In this document: piece after piece, positions 54,384 through 63,870 of the stretch
Numbering within the stretch: the first letter of the stretch is position 1
Layout: each line of letters begins with the position of its first letter
Assembly: GCF_000429965.1 (NCBI RefSeq)
Contig: NZ_AUCW01000004.1
Location: forward strand, 62,001-126,000
DNA length: 64,000 bases
DNA from: Desulfogranum mediterraneum DSM 13871
GTDB taxonomy: Bacteria > Desulfobacterota > Desulfobulbia > Desulfobulbales > Desulfobulbaceae
Direction of reading: 5' to 3'
Program-made: the position numbers and the translations under genes
The notes under the pieces: model-generated
Told to the model about the DNA's origin: nothing
What the model saw: only the letters and a program-made list of their open reading frames with translations
Databases searched by the model: none

Positions 54384-55508
54384 ATGAAGCAAAAAAACTT
54401 TAATCGAATCCAACCAAGATTAGGCGGTGTCTCCCGCAGGGACTTTATGAAATTCTGCTCCGGGATAGCCGCCAGCATGGCCGTGCCGGCAGCGCTGGTC
54501 CCGGATATCGCCCAGGCCGTGACCAGCCCCCAACGGCCACCGGTGATCTGGCTCCATGGCTCCGAGTGCACCGGTTGCAGCATGTCCCTGCTCCGATCCG
54601 AGCATCCCTCCCTGGAAAAACTGATCTTTGAACTGATCTCCCTGGATTTTCACGAGACCGTCTCAGCCGGTGCCGGCCACCAGGCCGAGGCCGCCCTCCA
54701 CCACGCCATAGAAGAGAACTACGGCAAGTTCATCCTGGTGATCGAGGGTGCCATCCCCTTAAGGGATGGCGGCATCTACTGCCAGGTGGGGGGAAAAAAC
54801 TTTGTGGACACGGTCCGGGAGATCGGGCCCAAGGCCGGAGCCATCATCGCCGTCGGCTCCTGTGCCTCCTGGGGCGGGGTGGCGGCCATGGATCCCAACC
54901 CCACCCAGTGCGTCGGGGTTCAGCAGGTCCTGGGCGACTCCCAGGTCGTCTCCATCCCCGGCTGCCCCCCCAACCCCTACAACCTCCTCTCCACCATCAT
55001 CCACTTCCTCACCTTCAACAAGATGCCCGCCCTGGACGGCAAGAATCGCCCCAAGTTTGCCTACGGACGCCTGATCCATGAACACTGTGAGCGCAGGCCC
55101 CACTTTGATAACGGCCGCTTCGCCCGCCAATTCGGCGACGAGGGCCACCGTCAGGGCTACTGCCTCTACTACCTGGGCTGCAAGGGACCGGTGACCTACG
55201 CCAACTGCTCCACCAGCCAGTTCGGCGATGCAGGTTCAGGTTGCTGGCCCGTGGCCACCGGCCATCCATGTTTTGGCTGCGCCCAGGAGGGGGTGGGCTT
55301 TCATCTGCCCCAGTTCTCCACCAGTCCAGTACTCCATGCCACCCCGGCGGCCTCCCATGCCCCCATCACCGTGGAACGGGGCCAGGGCGCCTCTCCAGGG
55401 TCAGCCGCCCTGATGGCCGGACTGGGAGGGGCGGCCCTGGGAGCAGGGGCCGTGTTCACCGCAAAGCTTGGAAGCAAAGGAACGGACCATGAAGATGAAA
55501 AGGCGTGA
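54384..55508 (+). CDS. hybO: Uptake [NiFe] hydrogenase small subunit (HybO)
   Basis: Electron-transfer subunit of a periplasmic H2-oxidising hydrogenase, 374 aa. The Tat signal is SRRDFMKFC (17-25). The proximal [4Fe-4S] cluster starts at SECTGCSMS (Cys62, Cys65), with GSCASWGG and IPGCPPNP further on. Medial and distal cluster segments are GCKGPVTYANC and PCFGCAQEG. A hydrophobic C-terminal helix (SAALMAGLGGAALGAGAVF) anchors it in the membrane. The gene overlaps hybA by 20 bp. First of five collinear hyb genes. Confidence 0.95.
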   Translation: MKQKNFNRIQPRLGGVSRRDFMKFCSGIAASMAVPAALVPDIAQAVTSPQRPPVIWLHGSECTGCSMSLLRSEHPSLEKLIFELISLDFHETVSAGAGHQAEAALHHAIEENYGKFILVIEGAIPLRDGGIYCQVGGKNFVDTVREIGPKAGAIIAVGSCASWGGVAAMDPNPTQCVGVQQVLGDSQVVSIPGCPPNPYNLLSTIIHFLTFNKMPALDGKNRPKFAYGRLIHEHCERRPHFDNGRFARQFGDEGHRQGYCLYYLGCKGPVTYANCSTSQFGDAGSGCWPVATGHPCFGCAQEGVGFHLPQFSTSPVLHATPAASHAPITVERGQGASPGSAALMAGLGGAALGAGAVFTAKLGSKGTDHEDEKA

Positions 55509-56487
55509 TTTTCTCAAAGGCGCGGCAGGCAGCCTGGCCCTGCTGACCCTGGACGGCAAGGTGGTGGATGCCAGGAGCGTGGAGGCCCTGCCGCCCCATG
55601 CCCTGGGAATTCTCTACGACTCCACCCTCTGCGTGGGCTGCAACGCCTGCATGGCGGCCTGCAAGGAGGCCAACCAGATGGTGCCGGAAGCCAGCAATGG
55701 TCAAAAACTCTGGGACAATCCCCGGGACCTCTCGGCCCAGACCCTCAACATCATCAAGAAGTACAGCAGCGGCAGCGGGATCCACAAGGATCAGGACCAG
55801 GACGGCTATGCCTTTATCAAGCGCCAGTGCCTCCACTGTGTCGACCCCTCCTGCGTCACCGCCTGCCCGGTATCGGCCCTGACCAAGGACAAGGAGACCG
55901 GTATCGTGGGCTACAACAGGGATGCCTGCATCGGCTGCCGCTACTGTCAGGTGGCCTGCCCCTACAATATCCCCAAGTTTGAATGGGATGACCCCTATCC
56001 GGAGATCGTCAAGTGCCAACTCTGTTCCCACCTGGTGGCAAAGGGTGGTATCTCTGCCTGCTGCTCGGTCTGCCCCACCGGGGCCTCCCTGTTCGGCCCG
56101 GTGGCCGAACTGCTGGAGGAGACCAGACGACGGCTGCAGATGAAGCCGGGCAGGCAGTACGACTTCCCGGTCTCCTCCATCGACTCGGGCAAGAGCCATC
56201 GCTTCAAGGCCCCCCGCTACATCCGCCAGGTTTACGGCAGGGAGGAGCTCGGCGGCACCCAGGTGATGTATATGTCGGCCGTGCCCTTTGAACGCTTCGG
56301 CCTGCCCAGCTTTCCCAAGGAGTCCTTTGTCTCCATGGCCAGCGGTATCCAGTACGCCATCTACAAGGGGATGGTCTACCCACTGGTGGTCCTTGCCGGC
56401 CTGGTCTTTATGGTCAAGAAAAACAAGAACAGTGAAGAGGCGGACGAGAACACCCCTCCAACCGACCAAGGAGCACACCATGAGTGA
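55489..56487 (+). CDS. hybA: Hydrogenase Fe-S electron-transfer subunit HybA
   Basis: 332-aa periplasmic ferredoxin-like subunit with four [4Fe-4S] motifs: CVGCNACMAACK, CLHCVDPSCVTACP, CIGCRYCQVACP and CQLCSHLVAKGGISACCSVCP. The start MKMKRRDFLKG is a Tat signal. Its ATG lies inside the end of hybO with AAAGGAAC before it. A C-terminal membrane helix (PLVVLAGLVFMV) holds it to the membrane. It relays electrons from HybO to the quinone-reducing HybB. It overlaps hybB by 8 bp. Confidence 0.94.
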   Translation: MKMKRRDFLKGAAGSLALLTLDGKVVDARSVEALPPHALGILYDSTLCVGCNACMAACKEANQMVPEASNGQKLWDNPRDLSAQTLNIIKKYSSGSGIHKDQDQDGYAFIKRQCLHCVDPSCVTACPVSALTKDKETGIVGYNRDACIGCRYCQVACPYNIPKFEWDDPYPEIVKCQLCSHLVAKGGISACCSVCPTGASLFGPVAELLEETRRRLQMKPGRQYDFPVSSIDSGKSHRFKAPRYIRQVYGREELGGTQVMYMSAVPFERFGLPSFPKESFVSMASGIQYAIYKGMVYPLVVLAGLVFMVKKNKNSEEADENTPPTDQGAHHE

Positions 56488-57631
56488 TCACGCCAAACCC
56501 CTGGGCGGCAGGATATGCACCCCCACCTTTCTGATCTGCCTGCTGGTGGTGGGGATCGCCCTCTACTTTGCCGGCAAACGGTTCCTCTACGGCATCGGCT
56601 CTGTCACCAACATGAACGACGGTTTTCCCTGGGGCCTGTGGATCGCCTATGACGTGGTGGTGGGCACCGCCTTTGCCTGCGGCGGCTATGTGATGGCCCT
56701 GATGGTCTACATCCTCAACCGGGGCGAGTTCCACCCCCTGGTGCGCCCTGCGCTGCTGGCCTCCATGTTCGGCTACACCCTGGCCGGGATCTCGGTCTTT
56801 CTCGATATCGGCCGCTACCTCAACGTCTACAACCTCTATCTGCCCTGGCAGATGAACTTCCACTCGGTGATGTTTGAGGTGGCCATGTGTATCGGCACCT
56901 ATATCTTTGTCCTCTGGCTGGAGTTCACCCCGGCCTTCGTGGAACGGTGGCAGCTGAAGAACTTTGAAAAGCGGCTTAATCGGGTGATCTTCGCCCTGAT
57001 CGCCCTGGGGGTGCTCCTGCCCACCATGCACCAGTCCTCCCTGGGCACCATGATGCTGATGGCCGGCTACAAGCTCTCCCCGCTCTGGCACACCTCCACC
57101 CTGCCCCTGCTCTTTCTTCTGACCGCCCTGTTCATGGGCTTTGCCATGGTGGTCTTTGAGGCCACCATCTCCTCCCGGGTCTACCGCCTGGGGGACGAGA
57201 CCTCCATCCTGGCTCAGATCGGCAGGATCATGTCCTGGATCCTGGCCATTTACCTCCTGATCCGTTTCCAGAACATCTTCATGCGCGGTGAGATGGGCAC
57301 CGCCTTTTCCGGCAGCTTCCTGGGCAACATGTTTCTCCTGGAAAACCTGATGCTCCTGATCGGCCTGTTCCTGCTGGCCTCGGCCCGCTACCGCACCAAC
57401 CCCAGGCTGCTCTTTATCGCGGCCCTGGCCGTACTCATCGGCGGTTCCCTGTTCCGGTTCAATACCTATATCATCGGCTTTGATCCCGGTACGGGCTGGA
57501 AATACTTCCCCTCGGTGGGGGAACAGATGATCACCTACGGGTTGATCGCCTTTGAGATCGCTGCCTACACCCTCTTTGTCAAAGTTTTTCCTGTGTTCAG
57601 CGCCTCCCATGCCGCTGACGCCAATCAGTAA
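56480..57631 (+). CDS. hybB: Hydrogenase integral membrane subunit HybB (NrfD/PsrC-like)
   Basis: 383-aa membrane protein with about ten hydrophobic helices, start ATG 56480 with AAGGAG upstream. It is a cytochrome-free quinone-interacting subunit of the NrfD family. Conserved blocks include the GFPWGLWIAYDVVVGTAFACGGYV region and TMHQSSLGTMMLM. It passes electrons from HybA to menaquinone, and in E. coli the hydrogenase 2 complex can also pump protons. Confidence 0.93.
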   Translation: MSDHAKPLGGRICTPTFLICLLVVGIALYFAGKRFLYGIGSVTNMNDGFPWGLWIAYDVVVGTAFACGGYVMALMVYILNRGEFHPLVRPALLASMFGYTLAGISVFLDIGRYLNVYNLYLPWQMNFHSVMFEVAMCIGTYIFVLWLEFTPAFVERWQLKNFEKRLNRVIFALIALGVLLPTMHQSSLGTMMLMAGYKLSPLWHTSTLPLLFLLTALFMGFAMVVFEATISSRVYRLGDETSILAQIGRIMSWILAIYLLIRFQNIFMRGEMGTAFSGSFLGNMFLLENLMLLIGLFLLASARYRTNPRLLFIAALAVLIGGSLFRFNTYIIGFDPGTGWKYFPSVGEQMITYGLIAFEIAAYTLFVKVFPVFSASHAADANQ

Positions 57632-57643
57632 GGAGATAGTCCC

Positions 57644-59344
57644 ATGTCAAAACAAATCGTCATCGATCCCATCACCAGAATTGAAGGCCACCTCCGGATC
57701 GAGTGCGCAGTGGAAAACGGCCAGGTCCAGGACGCCCGCTCCATCGGCACCATGTGGCGGGGGATTGAGACCATCCTCAAGGGCAAGGACCCCAGGGAGG
57801 CCTGGCTGATTGTCCAGCGGATCTGCGGGGTCTGCACCACGGTCCATGCCATGGCCTCGGTACGGGCCGTGGAAAACGCCCTGGACCTGGAGATCCCCCT
57901 CAATGCCCAGTATATCCGTAACATGATCGTCGGCGCCCACTGTCTGGCCGATAATATCATCCACTTCTACATCCTCTCTGCCGTGGACTGGGTGGACATC
58001 GCCTCGGCCGCCCTCAAGGCCGATCCCAGGAGCGCCGCTGCCCTGGCCCAGAAACTCTCCCCCTGGAAGGATAACAGTGCCCAGGAATTTAAAGAGACCC
58101 AGGATAAGCTCAAAAAACTGATCGAATCCGGTCAACTGGGTCCCTTTGCCAGCGGCTACTGGGGTCATCCGGCCATGCAGCTGGACCCGGACGTCAACCT
58201 GATCGCCGCGGTCCACTACTTCCAGGCCCTGGAATACCAGCGCAAGATCAACAAGGTGGTGACCATTCTCGGCTCCAAGACCCCCCACATCCAGAACCTG
58301 GCCGTGGGCGGGGTGGCCAATCCCATCAACCTGGACAGCCCGGCCACCCTGACCATGGAACGGCTCTACTATATCAAGACCCTGATCGACGAGATCCAGG
58401 ACTTTGTCCAACAGGTCTATTTGGTGGATGTGGCCACCATCGGGGCCATGTATCCTGAGTGGTGCTCCTACGGCAAGGGGAACGGCAACTATCTCTCGGT
58501 GCCGGAGATGCCCACAGACGGCAAGGGGATGCGCTTTGCCATGCCCGGCGGTTATATCAAGGGCGGCGACCTGAGCAGCTTCAGGCCCATCTCCACCTCC
58601 CAGGATCCCTATTTCAGCGACAACGTCAAGGAGAGCGTCAAGCACTCCTACTATGCAGGGGACTGGACCAGGCACCCCTACGTGGAGGAGACCGAGCCCC
58701 AGTTCAACGACAAGGGAGGCGACAAGTACTCCTGGGTCAAGTCCCCCTCCTTTCTCAACGAGCCGGCAGAGGTGGGGCCGGTGGCCAGCGTCCTGGCCAT
58801 GAACGCGGCCAGGCATGCGCCCACCATCAGACACAGCCGCTGGATGCTGGAGAAGATGGCCGCCATCAGCGGCAACCGACAGGAACTGGATATCCTGCCC
58901 TCCACCATGGGACGCCATATCGCCCGCTCCATTCGAGCGGCCGTGGTCCAGGAGTCGCTGGCCGAACAGTGGCAGGGGCTGATCACCAACATCAGCTCCG
59001 GTGACTACACCACCTTCAACCCTCCCCATTTCCCGGAAGGAGAACAGCGGGGTGTGGGGATCCACGAGGCGCCACGGGGCACCCTCTCCCACTGGATCGT
59101 GATTGAAAACGGCAAGATCCGCAACTACCAGGCCGTGGTCCCCTCCACCTGGCTGGCCTGCCCAAGGGGGACCAACGACGAGCCTGGCTACTATGAGCGC
59201 TGCCTGGTGGGCAACCCGGTGGCTGATCCGGAAAAACCCCTGGAGATCCTGCGCACCATCCACTCCTTTGATCCCTGCATGGCCTGTGCGGTTCACCTCC
59301 TCACACCCGAGGGCGGTCCACTCTCCACCATCAAGGTGATGTGA
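57644..59344 (+). CDS. hybC: Uptake [NiFe] hydrogenase large subunit HybC
   Basis: Catalytic subunit of 566 aa holding the Ni-Fe(CN)2CO site. The L1 motif is RICGVC (Cys61 and Cys64) and the C-terminal L2 motif is DPCMACAVH (Cys545, Cys548, His551). The remaining 15 residues after His551 are the peptide removed by the HybD protease during maturation. TRIEGHLRIE at the start is also typical. It is exported with HybO through Tat as a complex. Confidence 0.97.
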   Translation: MSKQIVIDPITRIEGHLRIECAVENGQVQDARSIGTMWRGIETILKGKDPREAWLIVQRICGVCTTVHAMASVRAVENALDLEIPLNAQYIRNMIVGAHCLADNIIHFYILSAVDWVDIASAALKADPRSAAALAQKLSPWKDNSAQEFKETQDKLKKLIESGQLGPFASGYWGHPAMQLDPDVNLIAAVHYFQALEYQRKINKVVTILGSKTPHIQNLAVGGVANPINLDSPATLTMERLYYIKTLIDEIQDFVQQVYLVDVATIGAMYPEWCSYGKGNGNYLSVPEMPTDGKGMRFAMPGGYIKGGDLSSFRPISTSQDPYFSDNVKESVKHSYYAGDWTRHPYVEETEPQFNDKGGDKYSWVKSPSFLNEPAEVGPVASVLAMNAARHAPTIRHSRWMLEKMAAISGNRQELDILPSTMGRHIARSIRAAVVQESLAEQWQGLITNISSGDYTTFNPPHFPEGEQRGVGIHEAPRGTLSHWIVIENGKIRNYQAVVPSTWLACPRGTNDEPGYYERCLVGNPVADPEKPLEILRTIHSFDPCMACAVHLLTPEGGPLSTIKVM

Positions 59345-59436
59345 ATCCCTATACCAGTCACCCGGCCACCAGCCCTGCCAGCCCGCCCCAAGAGGCACTG
59401 GCAGGGCTGCCTGCTCCCCCAACCCATGAAGAGTCT

Positions 59437-59985
59437 ATGAGTACCTCTATGAGTACCCAACCTGAACAGACCATCGGCATCCTCGGCATCGGCAACATCC
59501 TGCTCAACGACGAGGGCTTCGGGGTCCACTGTGTCCAGCAGCTGGAGGCAGCCTATCAGACCCCTGAACAGCTGTTGATCTTTGACGGCGGCACGGCCGG
59601 CATCCTGCTGGCCCCCTTTATCGAGGAGTGTGATCAGCTGATCGTGATCGATGTGGTCAACCTGGATGACGAGCCAGGTGCGGTCCACTGCTTCACCGAC
59701 CGGGAGGTCCGGGCCGGCGAGATCCAGACCAGGATGTCGCCCCACCAGATCGGCATGCTGGAGATCCTTGATATCTGCAGGATCCGGGGCAAGGTCCCGG
59801 AAAAGGTGGAATTCATCACCGTGGTGCCCCAGGATCTGGAGACCGGCATGGAGCTCTCTCCCCTGCTCCAGGATCGACTCAGGACAGTGATCGGGATGGT
59901 CCGGGAGCGACTCAGCCGGGCCGGGCTGCAGTTGAGGCCCAAGCCGGAACACGCAGATTCCAGCCAGGGGCACGCAGCCGCTTGA
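59437..59985 (+). CDS. hybD: Hydrogenase maturation endopeptidase HybD
   Basis: 182-aa nickel-dependent protease that cuts off the C-terminal tail of HybC. The metal residues match the E. coli enzyme with a fixed offset of ten: Glu26 (NDEGFGVH), Asp72 (VIDVVNL) and His103 (SPHQIGM). The start is placed at ATG 59437, which has GAAGAG near it; a second in-frame ATG is at 59449, created by an 11-bp direct repeat (CTATGAGTACC). The gap from hybC is 92 bp. Confidence 0.93.
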   Translation: MSTSMSTQPEQTIGILGIGNILLNDEGFGVHCVQQLEAAYQTPEQLLIFDGGTAGILLAPFIEECDQLIVIDVVNLDDEPGAVHCFTDREVRAGEIQTRMSPHQIGMLEILDICRIRGKVPEKVEFITVVPQDLETGMELSPLLQDRLRTVIGMVRERLSRAGLQLRPKPEHADSSQGHAAA

Positions 59986-60002
59986 GCATCTCCTCCCTGG
60001 GC

Positions 60003-60031
60003 TGGGACCCCTCCATACAGGTGGGGTCCCA
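60003..60031. terminator. Hairpin between hybD and the GGDEF gene
   Basis: TGGGACCCC (60003-60011) pairs with GGGGTCCCA (60023-60031). No T run follows in either direction. It lies between the convergent hybD and GGDEF genes. Weak terminator or stability element. Confidence 0.4.
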
Positions 60032-60214
60032 ACCCAAGCTCGAGCGCAGAGAGAGGAAAAAACCCCGCAGAGCCAGGGTCAGAAGTTCAGGGATTTCTTT
60101 GAGGATGATGCCGAGATTGGCGGAGAAGCTTCTGGGGACAGCCACTGACCGAGGGGCCGGCAACAGGACCGGGAGAGAGAGGAAAGTTGAGGCAAGCGTC
60201 TTGGGGAAATGCCG

Positions 60215-61552
60215 TTACCGCTCTTTTTTCATCCTCTCCTTACAGGCATACATCAGGGCGTCGGCCCTGGAGAGCAGTTCATCAAAGGTGGCAGGCGCCA
60301 GGGGATCGTAACGTGCGACCCCGATACTGATGGAGAGCTCGTAGCCTGCCTTGGAATGATTTCTTGCGCCCACCTTGTCGTAGAATCTTCTGCAGATGGT
60401 CTCCTCATTGTACTCATTGTTGTTATCCTGGAGAAGCACTGCAAATTCGTCTCCTCCCATGCGGCCGATGACATCGGATTGGCGAAAGGTATCCTGCAGG
60501 AGTCGAGCCGTCTCGACAAGGAGTTCATCCCCGGCCTGATGACCAAAGGTGTCGTTGGTCCATTTCATATTATTCAGATCTGCATAGAGCAGATAGAGGG
60601 AACAGTGCTGTCTTGCCGAGATCTGGAGATACTTTTCCGTTAACAGAAAAAAGCCCCGACGATTGTAGAGACCAGTGAGTTCATCGGTAATGGCCCTCTT
60701 CCTGAGGTGTTCTTCCAGGAGTTTTCGCTCCGAAATATCGAGTGAATACTCTATCAGCTGAATGACCTTGCCCTCTTTGGAGAGTATGGGCGAGGCATGG
60801 ACCTCCACCCAGCTTTGCTGCCCCCTGCTATTCCCATGGATATGCTCGCAGATAACCGCCTGACCAGTCGCCCGGACCTCTTCAAGGGGGCAGGGATGAG
60901 CAGAGCCTTCGCAGGGTTTATCGCTTAAGTGATAGATTTCATAGCAGGTTTTCCCCTGCCACTGGCCCTCTGCCGCAGCCCTGGTATTGGCCAGTACGAC
61001 CTCGTAATTTTCAGCATTGATCACATAGAAGGGATGTGGGAGTGCATCTATCACGGTGCGGAGGAAATCCCTGTGTTGACGAAGGTCTTCTTCGATCTTG
61101 AGTCGTTGCGCTACCTCCTCTTGGAGCAAACGATTTTTCTCTTCCAGGTCGTTACGCAGCCGCTTAATGGTCAGATGAGCATTGATCCGCGCCCAGACCT
61201 CATCCAGCTGGATTGGTTTGGTCAGGTAGTCGACCCCGCCCGACTCAAAGGCCTTGAGGACGTCATCGAGACCGGTGAGAGCAGTCATGAAGATGATGGG
61301 AATGTCCCCTGTCTGCCGATCATTTTTGAGCTGCCTGCAGGTGTCGAAGCCGTCCATACCCGGCATCATCACATCGAGAAGAATAAGATCAGGAGAGACA
61401 TACTTGGCCCTGGCAATGCCGTTTTGCCCGTTCTCTGCCACCACCACTTCGATCTTATTCTTTTCCAGGTAGTCGACCAAGAGCGCCAGGTTGGCGGGTT
61501 GATCATCGATTATGAGGACGATACCCCTGGTATCTGCTTGGCTTGTCGTCAT
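60215..61552 (-). CDS. Response regulator with PAS and GGDEF domains (diguanylate cyclase)
   Basis: 445 aa. The N-terminal receiver domain has Asp60-type LLDVMMPGMDGFD. A linker coiled coil and a PAS domain follow (about 165-275; HPFYVINAENYEVVLAN). The GGDEF domain has the intact RMGGDEFAVLL, and RQSD five residues upstream is the inhibitory I-site. It should make c-di-GMP with product inhibition. It overlaps the upstream hybrid kinase by 4 bp (ATGA), so the kinase is its probable phosphodonor. PilZ and other c-di-GMP receptors in the genome could respond. Confidence 0.9.
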   Translation of the reverse strand: MTTSQADTRGIVLIIDDQPANLALLVDYLEKNKIEVVVAENGQNGIARAKYVSPDLILLDVMMPGMDGFDTCRQLKNDRQTGDIPIIFMTALTGLDDVLKAFESGGVDYLTKPIQLDEVWARINAHLTIKRLRNDLEEKNRLLQEEVAQRLKIEEDLRQHRDFLRTVIDALPHPFYVINAENYEVVLANTRAAAEGQWQGKTCYEIYHLSDKPCEGSAHPCPLEEVRATGQAVICEHIHGNSRGQQSWVEVHASPILSKEGKVIQLIEYSLDISERKLLEEHLRKRAITDELTGLYNRRGFFLLTEKYLQISARQHCSLYLLYADLNNMKWTNDTFGHQAGDELLVETARLLQDTFRQSDVIGRMGGDEFAVLLQDNNNEYNEETICRRFYDKVGARNHSKAGYELSISIGVARYDPLAPATFDELLSRADALMYACKERMKKER

Positions 61553-63870
61553 TGGAGCTCTTCTCGTAGATGCTGTCTGATGAGGGCGATAATGTTCTCC
61601 TCCTGATAACTCCCGGCAAGTTCTGTCAAACGATGAGCAAAGGCGCTGTATCGGGAATCCTCCTGAACAAGGCTCCGGGCCCAGTCACGGATCTTTCGCA
61701 TGTTGCCGTACAGGGCAAGCCGGTAGACCTCAGCGAGTCGCTCTTCATCCGGGATGGCCATCCTCCTGTCACCCTCAGCTCCCGGAGCAGGATCTTGGAG
61801 ATATTTCCATTTAAGCTCAAGGGATTCGCCGATCAGCTCTAAAAGGTCTTGAAGATGAAAGGGTTTTTCAAGAAAGAGGCTACAACCTGCCGCCAGACCG
61901 CGTTCCTTGTCCCCCTGATCGACATGGGCGGAAAGGGCAATGATGGGGAGAGCCTGACAACCGGGAAGTGTACGGATCTTTCTCGCCGCTTCCTGACCGT
62001 CCATTCCGGGCATGACCATATCAAGGAGAATGAGATCAGGTCTGTTTTGAGCTACGACCCGAATCGCGTCCTGACCGTTACTGGCCTCGACCAGCCGGAA
62101 CTTCAGGGGGGCAAGCAGGTCCACCAGAAGGGCGCGGTTGGAACCACAGTCATCCACCAGGAGTATCTCCCGGGTGGGGCCGTGATAGCCGGCGATGTTA
62201 CTCTGGTGGCAGACCACCTCGGGCTCTATCTCGATGGAGGTGACGGCAAGATCAAACCAGAAGGTACTGCCCTGGCCAGGATTGCTTGCAAGGTGTATCC
62301 TGCTCTCCATCTCCTGGATAAGCCGTTGACTGATCGCCAGGCCCAGGCCGGTCCCCTTGCCCTTCTCCCCTAAACCACCCACCTGCTCAAAGGCGGTAAA
62401 TATTGCTTCCTGAGACTCTTCCGGGATACCGATGCCGGTATCTGCAATCTCGAAGCGAAGGGTATAGTGATGGGGTGCCTGCCTGCGGTGAGCGATGACG
62501 CATACGCTGAAGGAGACCTCTCCCTCATGGGTGAACTTGACGGCATTGCCCAACAGGTTAAAGAGTACCTGCCGAAGTCGCTGCTCATCGGCCACGATGC
62601 CCCCTGGCAGCTCACTGTCAAAGGTGCAGTTGAGCTCAATGCCTTTTGGAGTGGCACAGACACCAATCATGTTCACAATACTCCAGAGGAAGTTGTGAAG
62701 CGGGATGGTTGAGGGTACCAGCTCCAGACGGCTGGCCTCGATCTTGGCCATATCCAGAATGTCGGAGATCAGGGTGAGCAGATGCGAGCCGCTTTTGTGG
62801 ATGGTAAGGATCTGCTCTCTCTGCTGGTGGCTGAGACTGCTCTCCTCTTGAAGAACTTGAGCAAAGCCAAGGATTGCATTCAGTGGTGTTCGCAACTCAT
62901 GACTCATGTTGGAGAGAAAACTGCTTTTTGCCTGGTTGGCGAAGACGGCCTCGTTTCTGGCCTTGATCAGTTCCCTGGCCTGGTCTTCGAGTTCGCGGGT
63001 CCTTTCCGCCAGCTCCCGGGTCCGCCCCTCTACCCTCTCTTCAAGTTTCTCCTGAGCCCTCTTCAGCATCGACTCCCGATGCGTGATCTTGTCCTGCATG
63101 ACATTGAAGACCGAGGCCAGGTCGGCAAGCTCATCCTTACCCTCCACCGGAAGCGGATCGCCAAGCTTGTTCTCGGCAAGGAGCAGGGCTGCATTGCTGA
63201 GTCCGCCAATACGACGGGACATTGATTTGGCAAGGAAAAAGGCAAAAAGGATCCCGGCGGTTATACTCACAAAGGCCATCAGCAGAAAGGTATGACGCAT
63301 GGTTGTCAGGGTCAGGATAGAGCGTTGAAACTGTTCACTTCCCTCGGATTGCACCCTGACGGAAATCTGCTGGAGCTGCTGGGAGAAGATCTGAAAACGG
63401 GGACTGGATGAGTAGGTTGAGATCCTGGTTATCTCTTGCCTATTCATGGCCTGCCCGGCAAGCAGGATGATACGGTCGAGATCCAGGCGGTAGGCCTGCC
63501 AGCTGCTCAGTAATCTGGAGGCATGTTCTCTGTCGCCAAAAAATTCGTTGGTGCTGAAGCTGTTGAGCTCCGCCTCAAAGGCGTCTGAGACCTCGCCGAG
63601 TTGCTCCAGGATGCCGCTGACGGCATAGAAATCATTGAGCTGATTGAGTTCCGACTCCATGACCCGGATCTGATTGGCCTGAAAGAGGAGGAGATTGGTC
63701 TTGGCAAGGATTTCCAGCTGCGAGGAGACGGTATCTTGAAGCACACCGGTGGTTGCCTCAATGGTATGATTGGCCAAAGCAAAGATTATGATCACGATGG
63801 AGCCAATGGCTCCGAAGCCGGTGATGAGCTGAGAGAAAATTCCGTATTTCATCTTGGTGAAGGGTTGCAT
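61549..63870 (-). CDS. Membrane-bound hybrid histidine kinase (HAMP, HisKA, ATPase, receiver)
   Basis: 773 aa. There are two transmembrane helices (about 15-35 and 200-222) around a periplasmic helical sensor (about 36-200). A HAMP domain and coiled coil run to about 310. HisKA has the phospho-His in FLSNMSHELRTPLN. The ATPase domain has ADTGIGIPEES and GKGTGLGLAISQ. A receiver domain has LLDMVMPGMDG with Asp. The last ~80 residues are helical and not clearly an HPt domain. The start ATG at 63870 has no strong ribosome site. It is upstream of and overlaps the GGDEF regulator. Confidence 0.88.
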   Translation of the reverse strand: MQPFTKMKYGIFSQLITGFGAIGSIVIIIFALANHTIEATTGVLQDTVSSQLEILAKTNLLLFQANQIRVMESELNQLNDFYAVSGILEQLGEVSDAFEAELNSFSTNEFFGDREHASRLLSSWQAYRLDLDRIILLAGQAMNRQEITRISTYSSSPRFQIFSQQLQQISVRVQSEGSEQFQRSILTLTTMRHTFLLMAFVSITAGILFAFFLAKSMSRRIGGLSNAALLLAENKLGDPLPVEGKDELADLASVFNVMQDKITHRESMLKRAQEKLEERVEGRTRELAERTRELEDQARELIKARNEAVFANQAKSSFLSNMSHELRTPLNAILGFAQVLQEESSLSHQQREQILTIHKSGSHLLTLISDILDMAKIEASRLELVPSTIPLHNFLWSIVNMIGVCATPKGIELNCTFDSELPGGIVADEQRLRQVLFNLLGNAVKFTHEGEVSFSVCVIAHRRQAPHHYTLRFEIADTGIGIPEESQEAIFTAFEQVGGLGEKGKGTGLGLAISQRLIQEMESRIHLASNPGQGSTFWFDLAVTSIEIEPEVVCHQSNIAGYHGPTREILLVDDCGSNRALLVDLLAPLKFRLVEASNGQDAIRVVAQNRPDLILLDMVMPGMDGQEAARKIRTLPGCQALPIIALSAHVDQGDKERGLAAGCSLFLEKPFHLQDLLELIGESLELKWKYLQDPAPGAEGDRRMAIPDEERLAEVYRLALYGNMRKIRDWARSLVQEDSRYSAFAHRLTELAGSYQEENIIALIRQHLREELQ

